From assembly GCA_963846635.1 (NCBI GenBank), contig CAWJXM010000005.1, forward strand, positions 1-64,000: a stretch of 64,000 nucleotides of DNA. Direction: 5' to 3'. How positions within the stretch are numbered: position 1 is the first letter of the stretch; each line of letters starts with the position of its first letter. The notes under the pieces were generated by a model. The model did not search any database. It saw nothing but the letters and a program-made list of their open reading frames with translations, and was not told the origin of the DNA. Position numbers and translations under genes: made by a program. The stretch is from AP-15 sp963846635. Its GTDB lineage: Bacteria; Pseudomonadota; Alphaproteobacteria; ATCC43930; CGMCC-115725. Positions 1-9,364 of the stretch are shown piece by piece.

Positions 1-202
1 CGAACAGGCACAGGCCGCTGCCGTCCCAATACAGGCCTTTCAAATAATGGCCCCGTTTGCTGCGAAAGATGAAGACGTGGCCACTGAACGGATCGGCGCC
101 AATGATCTGCTGCACCTTCGCCGCCAAGCCATCGAATCCAGCGCGCAAATCGATCGGCTGGCAGGCAAGAAAAACCTTTGTCCCCGGCGCCAGCCCGATC
201 AT
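1..202 (-). CDS. tnpB: IS66 accessory protein TnpB (partial, 5' part)
   Basis: The ATG at 202-200 overlaps the tnpA stop codon (ATGA). The visible 67 residues begin MIGLAPGTKVFLACQPIDLR and contain FDGLAAKVQQ, DPFSGHVFIF and KRGHYLKGLYWDG. These are the hallmark segments of IS66 Orf2/TnpB (PF05717). TnpB is required with TnpA and the DDE transposase TnpC for IS66 transposition, though its biochemical role is not well defined. The C-terminal half is beyond the window edge. Confidence 0.9.
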   Translation of the reverse strand, partial: MIGLAPGTKVFLACQPIDLRAGFDGLAAKVQQIIGADPFSGHVFIFRSKRGHYLKGLYWDGSGLCLF

Positions 203-687
203 CCCAGCCCCCGCACCGCCGACAATACCCGTCGCAGCGCCTTCTCGTTGACGCTGCCATCGACGCGCACCCGGACCCCGTCTGGCAGATCAATCTCGAT
301 TACTCCGGCACGCTCCGCCAAGGCCAGGCCGGTCCCCCGCCGACATTCTGCACTGGCCGTCATTGGCACCGGCGAACTCGGGCCTGACGCATCGGCGACG
401 ACGCCGAGCTGGACAAAACCCACCGGCGTCGGCGCCGCGGTCCGCGCCAACGCGGCCGCCTTTCTTGCCGATCGCCAGTTATACAGCAGGCTATCCGAGA
501 TCCCGTGCCGGCGGGCAACCACCGAAACCCGTCCACCCTCGGCATCCACTTCAGCCATCAGCGCCACTTTCTCCTCCGGCGTCCACTGCCGGCGGCGCGC
601 AACAACGACCTCGCCATCCACTCCAAGAACTCCTTCTGGACAGTCCAGAAGGACCCCAGCTTCCCTCAGCGCGCTCTGCCCGACCAC
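199..687 (-). CDS. tnpA: IS66 protein TnpA (helix-turn-helix)
   Basis: Predicted 162 residues, IS66 Orf1/TnpA family. The segment RRRQWTPEEKVALMAEV (about residues 31-47) followed by VSVVARRHGISDSLLYNWR is the IS3/IS66-type helix-turn-helix (HTH_Tnp_1 class) that probably binds the element ends. The longest frame starts at 687. An in-frame GTG at 621, giving VDGEVVVARRR, is an alternative that would give a 140-residue protein. The stop overlaps the tnpB start, so the two genes are translationally coupled. The gene begins just inside the terminal repeat at 701-720. Confidence 0.85.
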   Translation of the reverse strand: MVGQSALREAGVLLDCPEGVLGVDGEVVVARRRQWTPEEKVALMAEVDAEGGRVSVVARRHGISDSLLYNWRSARKAAALARTAAPTPVGFVQLGVVADASGPSSPVPMTASAECRRGTGLALAERAGVIEIDLPDGVRVRVDGSVNEKALRRVLSAVRGLG

Positions 688-879
688 ACGCCGTACGCCG
701 GTTCAGACCGGACGCTTACACTTTCGGTCCTCTCCCGAGAGATCGTGCGCCGCGCCGCCGCGCTAAAAACGCTCTGCATTCCGGGATACCGCCATGACGC
801 AGGGTCGGGCGCTCTCCCTTATGAGTGGACCAACTCATCCGGTGTGAAACCCAACTTGTTGCCCTGAGACGCGCCGAGA

Positions 880-1881
880 TCAGGTCACGAGCAGGATCTT
901 GCCGATATGTTGGCTCAATTCCATCAGCCGATGCGCTTCGGCGGCTTGCGTCAGCGGGAATTGCCTGTAGGTGAAGGGGCGCAGTTTCCCCGCCTTGAAC
1001 AATGGCCAGACCTTTTCCCTGAGGGCGGCGATAATCGCTGCCTTTTGTTCGATCGGCCGCGGGCGCAAGGTCGAGCCGGTGACGGTCAGGTGCTTGCGCT
1101 GGATCAGCCCGAAATCGGCTTCGACCCTGGTCCCGTGCATCAACGCGACAAAGCACAGCCGCCCCTCCGGCGCCAACAGGTCGAGTTCGCGCGGGATGTA
1201 GTCGCCGCCGACCATGTCGAAGATCGCATCGACGCCGCGGCCATGGGTGAATTCCTTCGCCGCCTGCACGAAATCCTGGGTGCGGTAGTTGATCGCGAGA
1301 TCGGCGCCGTATTCACGGCAGGCGCGGCATTTCTCGTCCGAGCCGGCGGTCGTCAGCACGGTCGCGCCAAACGCCTTGGCGAGCTGGATCGCGGTCATGC
1401 CGATGCCGCTCGATCCGCCCTGCTGCAGGAACACCTCGCCGGCCGCGAGATGGATCCGGTCAAAGACGTTGGTCCATACCGTGCAGAAGGTTTCGGGCAG
1501 GCCTCCGGCATCGATCAGGCTGACGCCATCGGGCACCGGCAGGCATTGCACGGCCGGGGCGGCGGCGTATTCGCCATAGCCGTCGCCGATCAACAGGGCG
1601 CAGACCTGATCGCCCTCGCGCCATTGCGTCACGCCTTCGCCGAGCTTGACGATCGTGCCCGAGCATTCGAGACCGGGGATGTCGGGGGCGCCGGGCGGCA
1701 TCGGATAGCGCCCCATGCGCTGCAGGCAATCGGCGCGGTTGACCCCGGCGGCGGCGATGCGGATCAACACCTCACCCGATTTCGGCTCCGGCACCGGGCG
1801 GGTCGCCGGCACCAGCACCTCGGGTCCGCCCGGCTCTTTGATTTCGATGACGGTCTGCGTCGCTGGGATATTGGCGAGCAC
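880..1881 (-). CDS. NADPH:quinone oxidoreductase, zinc-independent MDR family
   Basis: A 333-residue medium-chain dehydrogenase/reductase of the quinone oxidoreductase (QOR/PIG3) type. The N-terminal GroES-like domain includes ITIKEPGGPEVL-like sequence (EIKEPGGPEVLVPATRPVP) and AAGVNRADCLQRMGRYP. The Rossmann part carries QQGGSSGIGMTAIQLAKAFGA, with the dinucleotide motif GGSSGIG, and FDMVGGDYIPRELDLL. Structural zinc cysteines are absent, as in this subfamily. The likely reaction is NADPH-dependent reduction of quinones or enones in the cytoplasm. The start codon is GTG with only a weak upstream purine stretch. The length matches the family (320-335 residues). No operon partner is evident; the IS66 end lies about 160 bp downstream. 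Confidence 0.88.
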   Translation of the reverse strand: MLANIPATQTVIEIKEPGGPEVLVPATRPVPEPKSGEVLIRIAAAGVNRADCLQRMGRYPMPPGAPDIPGLECSGTIVKLGEGVTQWREGDQVCALLIGDGYGEYAAAPAVQCLPVPDGVSLIDAGGLPETFCTVWTNVFDRIHLAAGEVFLQQGGSSGIGMTAIQLAKAFGATVLTTAGSDEKCRACREYGADLAINYRTQDFVQAAKEFTHGRGVDAIFDMVGGDYIPRELDLLAPEGRLCFVALMHGTRVEADFGLIQRKHLTVTGSTLRPRPIEQKAAIIAALREKVWPLFKAGKLRPFTYRQFPLTQAAEAHRLMELSQHIGKILLVT

Positions 1882-2509
1882 GCGAAAAGCCCTCGGTCAG
1901 CCGAATACTGACGGCACCTTAAAGATCAAATCTGCGCCAGTCGAGCAATGCTGCCGACGCCGTAGCCCGGCCAACTCATCCTTAGGTCGTGGCGCCGTCC
2001 GCCGAGATTGCTTCCCCGGAACGGCCGGCAGAGCCGGCCATCCGACCCGCCCTTGATGAAACTGTCGGGGCAGCGGAGCAATGCCGGCATCAAAAATCCC
2101 GTCACACCGGCGAAAGCCGGTGCCCATGGCGGAAATGGGTCCCGGCCTGCGCCGGGAAGGCGAAGATGTGCCGCAACGGATCATCTGAAATGCTCGTAAG
2201 CAATAGAGCCCAATGTTTCTCCTGCTGTTTCTTGTTAGGAGTGAAGCGACGAAAGCAATCTCGCGACTGCGGGAACCAAATGTTTCGTTCGCACCGCTTG
2301 CAAACGGCGTGGGGGGATGCGCCGAGGGATACCCTTTATCGCCGCGCCGCGGTGATCGATGCAAACTCCGTCTTCCAATCGTAAGTATTAATCTAAAATT
2401 ATCAAATAATGCTGCAGATAATAGAGCTTATCGTCGTTGACGAACAATCAGATAAAATTATCTTGGTTTGCCGCAATCCAGGGATTGCGAATGGGATTGA
2501 GGTGCCGCC
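1882..2509. other. gene-poor interval with one palindromic repeat
   Basis: No convincing gene is seen in this 628-bp stretch. It holds the dispersed palindrome at 2101-2161 and an AT-richer segment at 2385-2460 just before the small gene at 2510. The longer open frames are in low-complexity, arginine-rich frames and show no family resemblance. Confidence 0.5.
2101..2161. repeat. dispersed palindromic repeat (copy 1)
   Basis: Two hairpins back to back: CACCGGCGAAAGCCGGTG, then CCCGGCCTGCGCCGGG, separated by cccatggcggaaatgggt. The same two-hairpin arrangement recurs at 6902-6964 inside the suf operon. Repeats of this type are common between genes in alphaproteobacteria and translate as runs like PAKAGAH or VPACAG. 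Confidence 0.85.
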
Positions 2510-2647
2510 ATGATGCTGCGCCTGTTTCGATTGGGGATATTGGCCGGGCTGATCGCGTTGGCATCCGAATGCCTGAATTTGGCGCAATCGGCCAGCCAAT
2601 TCGTGCAAACCGCGATCGGAGATTGGACCGAGCCGCTCGGCCGATAA
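2510..2647 (+). CDS. small hydrophobic protein, unknown function
   Basis: A 45-codon frame starting MMLRLFRLGILAGLIALASE and ending EPLGR. It is preceded by ATTGAGGTGCCGCC, a plausible ribosome-binding site (GAGG, 7 nt spacing). Residues 3-18 are hydrophobic with two arginines near the N-terminus, so it could be a signal peptide or a single membrane segment. The rest (LNLAQSASQFVQTAIGDWTE) is amphipathic. It converges on sufT, with 13 bp between stops. I do not recognise a family. A chance frame of this length is possible, but the RBS and GC-biased codon use favour a real gene. Confidence 0.5.
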   Translation: MMLRLFRLGILAGLIALASECLNLAQSASQFVQTAIGDWTEPLGR

Positions 2648-2660
2648 CCGACCGGAAGCC

Positions 2661-3054
2661 TCACAGCATCCCGAGTTCGAGCCGAGCCTCCTCGCTCATC
2701 CGCTCGGGGGTCCAGGGCGGGGTCCAGACCAGCTTGACCCGCACATCGCTGATGCCGGGCACGGCGCGGATCGCGGTTTCGACTTCGCCCGGCATGCTGG
2801 CCGCGACCGGACAGGCCGGGGTCGTCAACGTCATCTCGACAAAGACCACCCCGCCCTTTTTGACCATCAGCTCGTAGATCAGGCCGAGTTCGACGAGGTC
2901 CATCGGGATTTCCGGGTCGCGCACGGTCTTCAGCGCTTCGAGCACCGGCCCCATCAAGGCCGGGTCGTCATCGCCCTCCGGGCGCTCGACCTCTTGCGCC
3001 AGCGTCCGAAGCCGCTATTTCTTGATCGAAATCGAACACGTCGCGCTCGGTCAT
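2661..3054 (-). CDS. sufT: SufT / MIP18-family Fe-S assembly protein (one-base shift in 5' part)
   Basis: The main frame from 2957 reads MGPVLEALKTVRDPEIPMDL, then VELGLIYEL and LTTPACPVAASMPGEVE, the DUF59/MIP18 fold with its conserved reactive cysteine in TTPACPVA. The natural start is the ATG at 3054-3052, 4 bp after sufU: MTERDVFDFDQE is in one frame and the rest in another. Dropping one base near 3017 joins them as DQEKRLRTLAQEVERP. SufT/PaaD-type proteins help maturation or delivery of Fe-S clusters. It is the last gene of the suf operon. The shift is probably a sequencing error because the downstream frame is fully conserved. Confidence 0.85.
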
Positions 3055-3058
3055 GCTG

Positions 3059-3520
3059 CTACTCCGTCTTTACCGTGGCGCCGTCGTCCTTCAGTGCCGC
3101 TTCAAGCGCATGCCATGACAAGGTCGCGCATTTGACACGGGCGGGATAAGCCTTGACGCCGGTCAATGGTTCAAGGCGCTCCATCTCTTCGGTCAATGGC
3201 TCGGAGAGCGGGGTCTCCGCGCCGCCCGTGACACGCGCATGAAAGTGGGCGAAGAGTTCGCGCGCCTGCTCCTCGGTTTTGCCCTTCAGGACCTCGGTCA
3301 TCAGCGAAGCGGCCGCGGTCGAGATCGCACAGCCCCGTCCTTGAAATGCGACATCGGTTATCCGGTCGCCGTCCATCGTCAAGTACACCGTGACCCGATC
3401 ACCGCACAGCGGGTTGTGGCCTTTGGCGGTGTGCGTCGGATGCTCGATCGTGCGGAAATTGCGCGGGTGGCGTCCGTGGTCGAGGATGATATCCTGGTAA
3501 AGTTCGCGCAGATCGATCAT
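3059..3520 (-). CDS. sufU: SufU, IscU-like Fe-S scaffold / sulfur acceptor
   Basis: A 153-residue SUF-type NifU-family protein starting MIDLRELYQDIILDHGRHPR. Conserved ligands are seen in NPLCGDRV (first Cys), FQGRGCAIS (second Cys) and VKCATLSWHALE (third Cys and a His). SufU accepts persulfide sulfur from SufS, and in some bacteria acts as a scaffold. The length matches the family (140-155). The ATG overlaps the sufS stop as ATGA, so translation is coupled. sufT follows 4 bp after its stop. Confidence 0.93.
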   Translation of the reverse strand: MIDLRELYQDIILDHGRHPRNFRTIEHPTHTAKGHNPLCGDRVTVYLTMDGDRITDVAFQGRGCAISTAAASLMTEVLKGKTEEQARELFAHFHARVTGGAETPLSEPLTEEMERLEPLTGVKAYPARVKCATLSWHALEAALKDDGATVKTE

Positions 3521-4779
3521 CGAAACATTTCCCTTGCAGCCTCGATGGCATCGACCAGCGCATCGATATCGCGCTCGTCGTTGTAGACGCCGAGCGAAGC
3601 GCGGGTCGTGGCGCCGACGCCGAGTTTGTCGAGCAGCGGTTGCGCGCAATGATGCCCGGCGCGCACCGCGACATGATGTCGGTCGAGCACGGTCGCCAGA
3701 TCGTGCGGATGGATGCCTTCGAGATCGAATGACAGGATGCCGAGCCGGCGCTGCCCGGCACCAAGCAATTGCAGTCCCGGAATGCGGGACAACTGATCGA
3801 CGCCGTAGCCGGTCAATGCCTCTTCATGTTCGAGGATATTCTCGCGCCCCAGCTCCTCGATGAAGTCGAGCGCCGCGGCGAGCCCGATCGCTCCGGAAAT
3901 ATCAGGGGTGCCGGCCTCGAAGCGATGCGGCGGGTCCTGGAAATCGGTTTTTTCAAAGGTGACGTTGACGATCATGTCGCCGCCGCCTTGCCACGGCGGC
4001 ATCGCTGCGAGCAAGTCATAGCGGCCCCACAGCACGCCGATCCCGGTCGGGCCGTAAGTCTTGTGCCCGGAAAACGTATAGAAATCGCAGTCCAGCGCCT
4101 GCACATCGACCGCCAGGCGGGGGGCGGCCTGACAGCCGTCGATCAGCACTCGGGCCCCGGCGCGGTGGCTGAGCTCGACCACGGTCTCGACCGGCACCAG
4201 GCTGCCGGTCGCGTTGGCGATGTGGGTGATCGCGACAAGCCGCGTGCGCGACGACAGATTTGCGGCAAAGGCGGCAAGATCGAGTCCGCCGGTTGCGTCG
4301 ATCGGCGTCACGACAAGGCGAATGCCGAGGCGATCGCGCAATAATTGCCACGGCACGATGTTGGAATGGTGTTCGAGTTCGCTGATCACGACCTCGTCGC
4401 CGGGCTTCAGAAACGCCCAGCCCCAACTCTGCGCCACGAGATTGATCGCCTCGGTGGCGCCGCGAACAAACACGATCTCACGCGGATCGGCGGCGTTCAA
4501 AAAGCGCTGCACCTTGGCCCGCGCTTCTTCGAACAATTCGGTCGAGCGCGCGCTCAGCCGATAAACGCCGCGATGCACATTGGCGTAGTCGGTACGGTAG
4601 TAATCGGCGACCCGGTCGATGACCGAAGCCGGTTTTTGCGCACTCGCTCCCGAATCGAGAAAGACGAGATCGGGATTGTTGTCGAATATCGGAAATTGCC
4701 GCCGCAATCGGCGCGGATCGAAACCGCCCGGCAGTCGCTCGCTGCCGCGCTCGATCGCCGGCGCGCTTGCCGTTGTCAT
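3517..4779 (-). CDS. sufS: Cysteine desulfurase SufS
   Basis: A 420-residue class V aminotransferase-fold, PLP-dependent desulfurase that releases sulfur from L-cysteine for Fe-S clusters. The PLP lysine is K240 in TFSGHKTYGPTG; the active-site cysteine is C378 in RAGHHCAQPLL, the short type II (SufS/CsdA) loop. FLDSGASAQKP and SELEHHSNIVPWQ are further signatures. A strong GGAGG just upstream overlaps the last codons of sufD (2-bp gap), and the stop overlaps sufU, so sufD-sufS-sufU form one translationally coupled unit. Confidence 0.96.
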   Translation of the reverse strand: MTTASAPAIERGSERLPGGFDPRRLRRQFPIFDNNPDLVFLDSGASAQKPASVIDRVADYYRTDYANVHRGVYRLSARSTELFEEARAKVQRFLNAADPREIVFVRGATEAINLVAQSWGWAFLKPGDEVVISELEHHSNIVPWQLLRDRLGIRLVVTPIDATGGLDLAAFAANLSSRTRLVAITHIANATGSLVPVETVVELSHRAGARVLIDGCQAAPRLAVDVQALDCDFYTFSGHKTYGPTGIGVLWGRYDLLAAMPPWQGGGDMIVNVTFEKTDFQDPPHRFEAGTPDISGAIGLAAALDFIEELGRENILEHEEALTGYGVDQLSRIPGLQLLGAGQRRLGILSFDLEGIHPHDLATVLDRHHVAVRAGHHCAQPLLDKLGVGATTRASLGVYNDERDIDALVDAIEAAREMFR

Positions 4780-4781
4780 TC

Positions 4782-6095
4782 CTATTCCTCCAAGACCGCG
4801 AGGCGGCGGGCGAGTCGGGCCAGCAGACGCTCGCGCAGCGCCGGGTCCTCGACGATTTCGACCGCCTCGCGAATAAACGCCTCGATCAATATCCGCCGCG
4901 CTTGGTCACGCGGGATACCGCGGGCCAGCAGATAAAACAGCGCCGCCTCGTCGAGATCGCCGACCGCAGCGCCATGGCTGCATTTGACGTCGTCCGCGAA
5001 GATTTCGAGTTCGGGTTTGGTGTCGATCGCCGCCCGTCGGCCGAGCAGCAGATTGCGGCTCAATATATGCGCATCGACTTTTTGCGCACCCGGGCGCACC
5101 GTGATGCGCCCCTGGAAGGCGCCGTGGGCGCGGCCGGCTGCGACCCCTTTAAAGACCTCGCGGGTCTCGCCGCGTTCCGCCAAGTGATCGACGGTCGTAA
5201 CGATATTGGCCTGTTGATGACGCGAGGCAAGGAACGCCCCGTAAAGCCCGCAAAAGGCTCCCTCGCCTGCACTATGCACGACCGCTTCGTGGCGAACCGT
5301 GTCGCCGCCGAGCAGCAGGGCAAAGCTCGTGAGCCGCGCGGCGCGGCCGAGCACCGCATCGAATATCGCGAGATGCAGCGCATCCGCGGCTTCCTCGACC
5401 AGCACCACGCGATCGAGCGCCGCCCGATCGGCGAGCCGCAGGGCGACGACGTCGTTGCGCCAATAGCGTCCGGTACCGGTGAATATCTCGATCAGCCGGA
5501 CCAGGCTGTCCGCTCCGAGCCTCACCAGGTTGCGGGTATGGAATGACGCCGCGACTTCGCCCGAGGCGAGGTGCATGATCTCGATTGGTTCCTGCAACGC
5601 TACACCGGGTGCGATGTCGAGGACAAAGCCGTCGCTGAATGATGCCGCGTTGAGCGCGGCAAAGGGCTGATCATGCTCATACGAAAGAGCTTCGACCGCG
5701 GCCTCGACGAGATCGGGGCGGGCCTCGATTGCTGCCTGCGTTGACCCGAACCAGACGCCCGCAGGCAACTCGCTCATCGCCGACAGCTCGGGAGCAAATC
5801 GTCCGTCCACCAGCACCAGCCGATGCGTCCGACCCGGAAAGCCGATATCGCCGAGGCTCACCCGCGATACGGGGAGCCCCGGCTTGGCCGATGGCAAGGG
5901 CTTTGCTTCGAGCGCGCGCAGATCGAGATAGCGCCAAGCTTCGCCGCGCCGGCTCGGAAAACCCTGTTCGGCAAAACGGGTGAGCGCGCGGCGGCGATGC
6001 TGCGCCAGCCAATCGGGCTCGCCAACACTTCCGCGCGCGGCATCGAGATAAGGCCGAGTCTCGGTTTTGACCGGGAAATCGATGACGGCGCTCAT
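4782..6095 (-). CDS. sufD: SufD, Fe-S cluster assembly scaffold subunit
   Basis: 437 residues from the ATG at 6095 (MSAVIDFPV), which has GAAGG 8 nt upstream. A GTG at 6119 overlapping the sufC stop would add eight residues. The right-handed beta-helix core of the SufB/SufD family is recognisable in DGFVLDIAPGVALQEPIEI, HTRNLVRLGADS, GAFQGRITVRPGAQ and the C-terminal LEIFADDVKCSHGAAVGDLD. SufD pairs with SufB and SufC in the SufBC2D complex, where a cluster is built de novo. Its place between sufC and sufS is typical for alphaproteobacteria. Confidence 0.95.
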   Translation of the reverse strand: MSAVIDFPVKTETRPYLDAARGSVGEPDWLAQHRRRALTRFAEQGFPSRRGEAWRYLDLRALEAKPLPSAKPGLPVSRVSLGDIGFPGRTHRLVLVDGRFAPELSAMSELPAGVWFGSTQAAIEARPDLVEAAVEALSYEHDQPFAALNAASFSDGFVLDIAPGVALQEPIEIMHLASGEVAASFHTRNLVRLGADSLVRLIEIFTGTGRYWRNDVVALRLADRAALDRVVLVEEAADALHLAIFDAVLGRAARLTSFALLLGGDTVRHEAVVHSAGEGAFCGLYGAFLASRHQQANIVTTVDHLAERGETREVFKGVAAGRAHGAFQGRITVRPGAQKVDAHILSRNLLLGRRAAIDTKPELEIFADDVKCSHGAAVGDLDEAALFYLLARGIPRDQARRILIEAFIREAVEIVEDPALRERLLARLARRLAVLEE

Positions 6096-6115
6096 TTGCG
6101 GACCTTCAAGAGGGC

Positions 6116-6865
6116 TCACGCCGCATCGCCAAAGGCGCTGTAGCCGCGGCGTTCGAGTTCGGCCGCGAGCGTCTTGTCGCCGGATTCGACGATCCGTCCG
6201 CCCTGCAATACATGCACCCGATCGGGCTCGACGTAATTCAACAGCCGCTGATAATGGGTGATCATCACGATCGCGCGATCGGGTGTGCGCTGGCGGTTGA
6301 CGCCATTGGCGACGACGCGCAACGCATCGATATCGAGGCCGCTATCAGTCTCGTCGAGGATCGCGAGGCGCGGCTCCAGCATTGCCATCTGAAAGATCTC
6401 GTTGCGCTTCTTTTCGCCGCCGGAAAACCCGACATTGACCGCGCGCTGCAGCAAGTCCTCGGGAATATCAAGCTCTTTGAGCTTGGCCCTGACCGTGCGC
6501 AAAAACTGCCCGGCATCCAGTTCGGCTTCGCCGCGATGGCGGCGCTGCGCGTTCAGCGCAGTGCGCAGAAAATACATGTTGTTTACGCCGGGGATCTCGA
6601 CCGGGTACTGAAAGGCGAGAAACAGCCCCTCGCGGGCCCGCTCGTCGGCCGGCATCGCCAGCAGATCGCGGCCCTGATAGGTAGCCGTGCCGGCGGATAC
6701 CTCGTAACCCTCACGCCCCGCGAGCACCGCCGCAAGCGTGCTTTTGCCGGAGCCGTTCGGCCCCATGATCGCGTGCACCTCGCCGGCCGCGACCGTGAGA
6801 TCGATCCCTTTGAGGATCTCGCGCCCATCTTCAAGGCGCGCATGCAAATTGGTGATTGTCAGCAT
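6116..6865 (-). CDS. sufC: SufC, Fe-S assembly ABC-type ATPase
   Basis: About 249 residues starting MLTITNLHARLEDGREILKG; an ATG three codons upstream (6874) is an alternative. Walker A is GPNGSGKST, the signature is VGFSGGEKKRNE, and Walker B is RLAILDETDSGLDID followed by the H-loop MITHYQRLL. SufC hydrolyses ATP to drive conformational change in the SufBC2D complex. The stop lies at 6116-6118, overlapping an in-frame GTG of sufD. No good Shine-Dalgarno precedes either ATG. Immediately upstream is a palindromic repeat and an imperfect copy of this gene's own first codons (6972-7008). Confidence 0.95.
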   Translation of the reverse strand: MLTITNLHARLEDGREILKGIDLTVAAGEVHAIMGPNGSGKSTLAAVLAGREGYEVSAGTATYQGRDLLAMPADERAREGLFLAFQYPVEIPGVNNMYFLRTALNAQRRHRGEAELDAGQFLRTVRAKLKELDIPEDLLQRAVNVGFSGGEKKRNEIFQMAMLEPRLAILDETDSGLDIDALRVVANGVNRQRTPDRAIVMITHYQRLLNYVEPDRVHVLQGGRIVESGDKTLAAELERRGYSAFGDAA

Positions 6866-6901
6866 AGGATTCATTTCAGGTTTGGACCGTTCCTCACGCC
6901 T

Positions 6902-6964
6902 CGTCATCCCGGCGCAGGCCGGGACCCACGGCCGACATGGATACCGGCCTTCGCCGGTATGACG
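6902..6964. repeat. dispersed palindromic repeat (copy 2), inside the suf operon
   Basis: GTCATCCCGGCGCAGGCCGG and ATACCGGCCTTCGCCGGTAT flank gacccacggccgacatgg; the whole unit begins and ends with CGTCAT/ATGACG. It is the same family as 2101-2161. It lies 37 bp upstream of the sufC ATG and downstream of the coiled-coil gene. As RNA it would fold into two stable hairpins between sufB and sufC, so it could tune relative expression or mRNA decay in the operon (inference). Confidence 0.88.
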
Positions 6965-6971
6965 AGAGTTA

Positions 6972-7008
6972 GCGCGAGCCTCGCGCGCAGATTGATGATT
7001 TCGAGCAT
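6972..7008 (-). other. imperfect duplicate of the sufC 5' end
   Basis: On the minus strand from 7008 the sequence encodes MLEIINLRARLA, which parallels the sufC start MLTITNLHARLE codon by codon (ATG CTC GAA ATC ATC AAT CTG versus ATG CTG ACA ATC ACC AAT TTG). The frame then runs into the palindromic repeat and stops. It looks like a leftover of the original or a duplicated sufC start, split off when the repeat arrived. It would give a short leader peptide of about 34 codons if translated. Confidence 0.6.
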
Positions 7009-7134
7009 CGTCAGATTTGATTTCTGTTCTACGGTCGGACTGCGCACTCAGCTTCGACCAATTCCTGCCATAACCGCAAAGCGTAGTAACGAAGGCGGAG
7101 GACTTCGCGATGCGCACCTCGCAGTAGGGACTCC

Positions 7135-7404
7135 TCACTCGCGCACGCCCTGCCGCTCGGCGATCCGCACGATCAGCGCCAACATCCGGGACATCCGCTC
7201 CTCTAGCCGTCCCATCCGTTCTTCGATGGCATCCATACGCGCTTCTAGTCCGGAAAAACGGTTCTCTAACGCGCTGAACCGTCGTTCGAGTGCCGAAAAC
7301 CGTGTCTCCAAACTACCGACGCGTTGCTGCAGATCGCGCACGTCGGCAGTCAGCCCCATCAACCGCGCGCCCAACAGCTCAAGGGTTACGGTTTCCTCGC
7401 TCAT
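7135..7404 (-). CDS. small coiled-coil protein inside the suf operon
   Basis: 89 residues, MSEETVTLELLGARLMGLTA at the start. The middle is a seven-residue repeat: RFSALERRFSALE, NRFSGLEARMDAIE, ERMGRLEERMSRM (about residues 35-75), a clear two-stranded coiled-coil heptad pattern with hydrophobic a/d positions. The C-terminus ALIVRIAERQGVRE is amphipathic. No signal peptide and no cysteines are seen, so it is not an obvious Fe-S protein. The ATG lies 7 bp downstream of the sufB stop. I know of no standard suf component like this. It may be an inserted cargo gene that moved with the repeat, or an operon-specific scaffold; function unknown. Confidence 0.75.
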   Translation of the reverse strand: MSEETVTLELLGARLMGLTADVRDLQQRVGSLETRFSALERRFSALENRFSGLEARMDAIEERMGRLEERMSRMLALIVRIAERQGVRE

Positions 7405-7411
7405 CGCATGG

Positions 7412-8868
<1,457 letters not shown>

Positions 8869-8884
8869 GAAATTCTTCTTGCGA

Positions 8885-9337
8885 TCAGTTTGCAGCGGAG
8901 TGGGCGGTCGCAGCGGCGCGGCGCGGCGCAAAGTGGGCCGGTGTCAGCATCGCATCGAGCGACACCGCCGACAGAGCTTGCTCGACCGCGCGATTGATCG
9001 CGGTCCAATGCGGCCGGGTCGGGCAGTAATCGGTACGCGTGCATTCAGCGACATGGACCGAGCATTGTGTCAGTCCGATATCGCCATCGATTGCGGCAAC
9101 CACTTCGGCTACCGTGATCGACCGCGCGTCGCGCGCCAAACGATAGCCCCCTGCCGCGCCTCGCGTTGCGGCGACCAAGCCGGCATGGGCCAGCGCCTTC
9201 AATATCTTGGCCACAGTCGCCCGCGGCAGCCGAACTTCGTCGGCAACCGCCGCAGCGGTGAGTTGGCGGGCGGGATTGGCCGCCAGATGGGTGGCGATAA
9301 TCACGCCATAATCGGCAAGCTTGCTTAGAATGATCAT
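8885..9337 (-). CDS. Rrf2-family regulator of the suf operon
   Basis: 150 residues, first gene of the operon, 16 bp before sufB. The N-terminal winged helix reads MIILSKLADYGVIIATHLAA with LTAAAVADEVRLPRATVAKILKALAHAGLV as the recognition unit, shared with IscR. Three cysteines lie in CSVHVAECTRTDYC (about residues 92-105), spaced C-x7-C-x5-C, suitable for binding an Fe-S cluster. It resembles the 'SUF system Fe-S cluster assembly regulator' subfamily rather than IscR itself. Expected role: sense cluster status and repress or activate its own operon through the site at about 9365-9381. Confidence 0.88.
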   Translation of the reverse strand: MIILSKLADYGVIIATHLAANPARQLTAAAVADEVRLPRATVAKILKALAHAGLVAATRGAAGGYRLARDARSITVAEVVAAIDGDIGLTQCSVHVAECTRTDYCPTRPHWTAINRAVEQALSAVSLDAMLTPAHFAPRRAAATAHSAAN

Positions 9338-9364
9338 CGCGCGGCGCAGTTCCGGAGGTTAATT

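Larger units (their letters stand above)
1..720 (-). mobile_element. IS66-family insertion sequence, one end (truncated by window edge)
   Basis: The minus strand carries the start of an IS66-type operon, tnpA then tnpB, with tnpB running off position 1. The outer terminus is at about 720, where the minus strand begins TGTAAGCGTCCGG, the GTAAGCG-type end typical of IS66 inverted repeats. The other end lies outside the window, so the usual 8-bp target duplication cannot be tested; the adjacent candidate is ctttcggt at 721-728. The cargo matches the IS66 order tnpA-tnpB-tnpC, with tnpC expected outside. Confidence 0.85.

Noticed and set aside
716..1156. Minus-strand frame next to the IS66 end, considered as a gene interrupted by the element
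   Set aside because: Its sequence is the shifted frame of the oxidoreductase 3' end and shows no protein family.
907..1911. Long plus-strand open frame opposite the quinone oxidoreductase
   Set aside because: It is the complement of a clear MDR-family gene and has a histidine/arginine-rich composition with no family resemblance.
2101..2161. Considered as part of a CRISPR-like array with the copies at 6902 and 12750
   Set aside because: The copies are kilobases apart, of different types and without regular spacers; they are dispersed palindromes.
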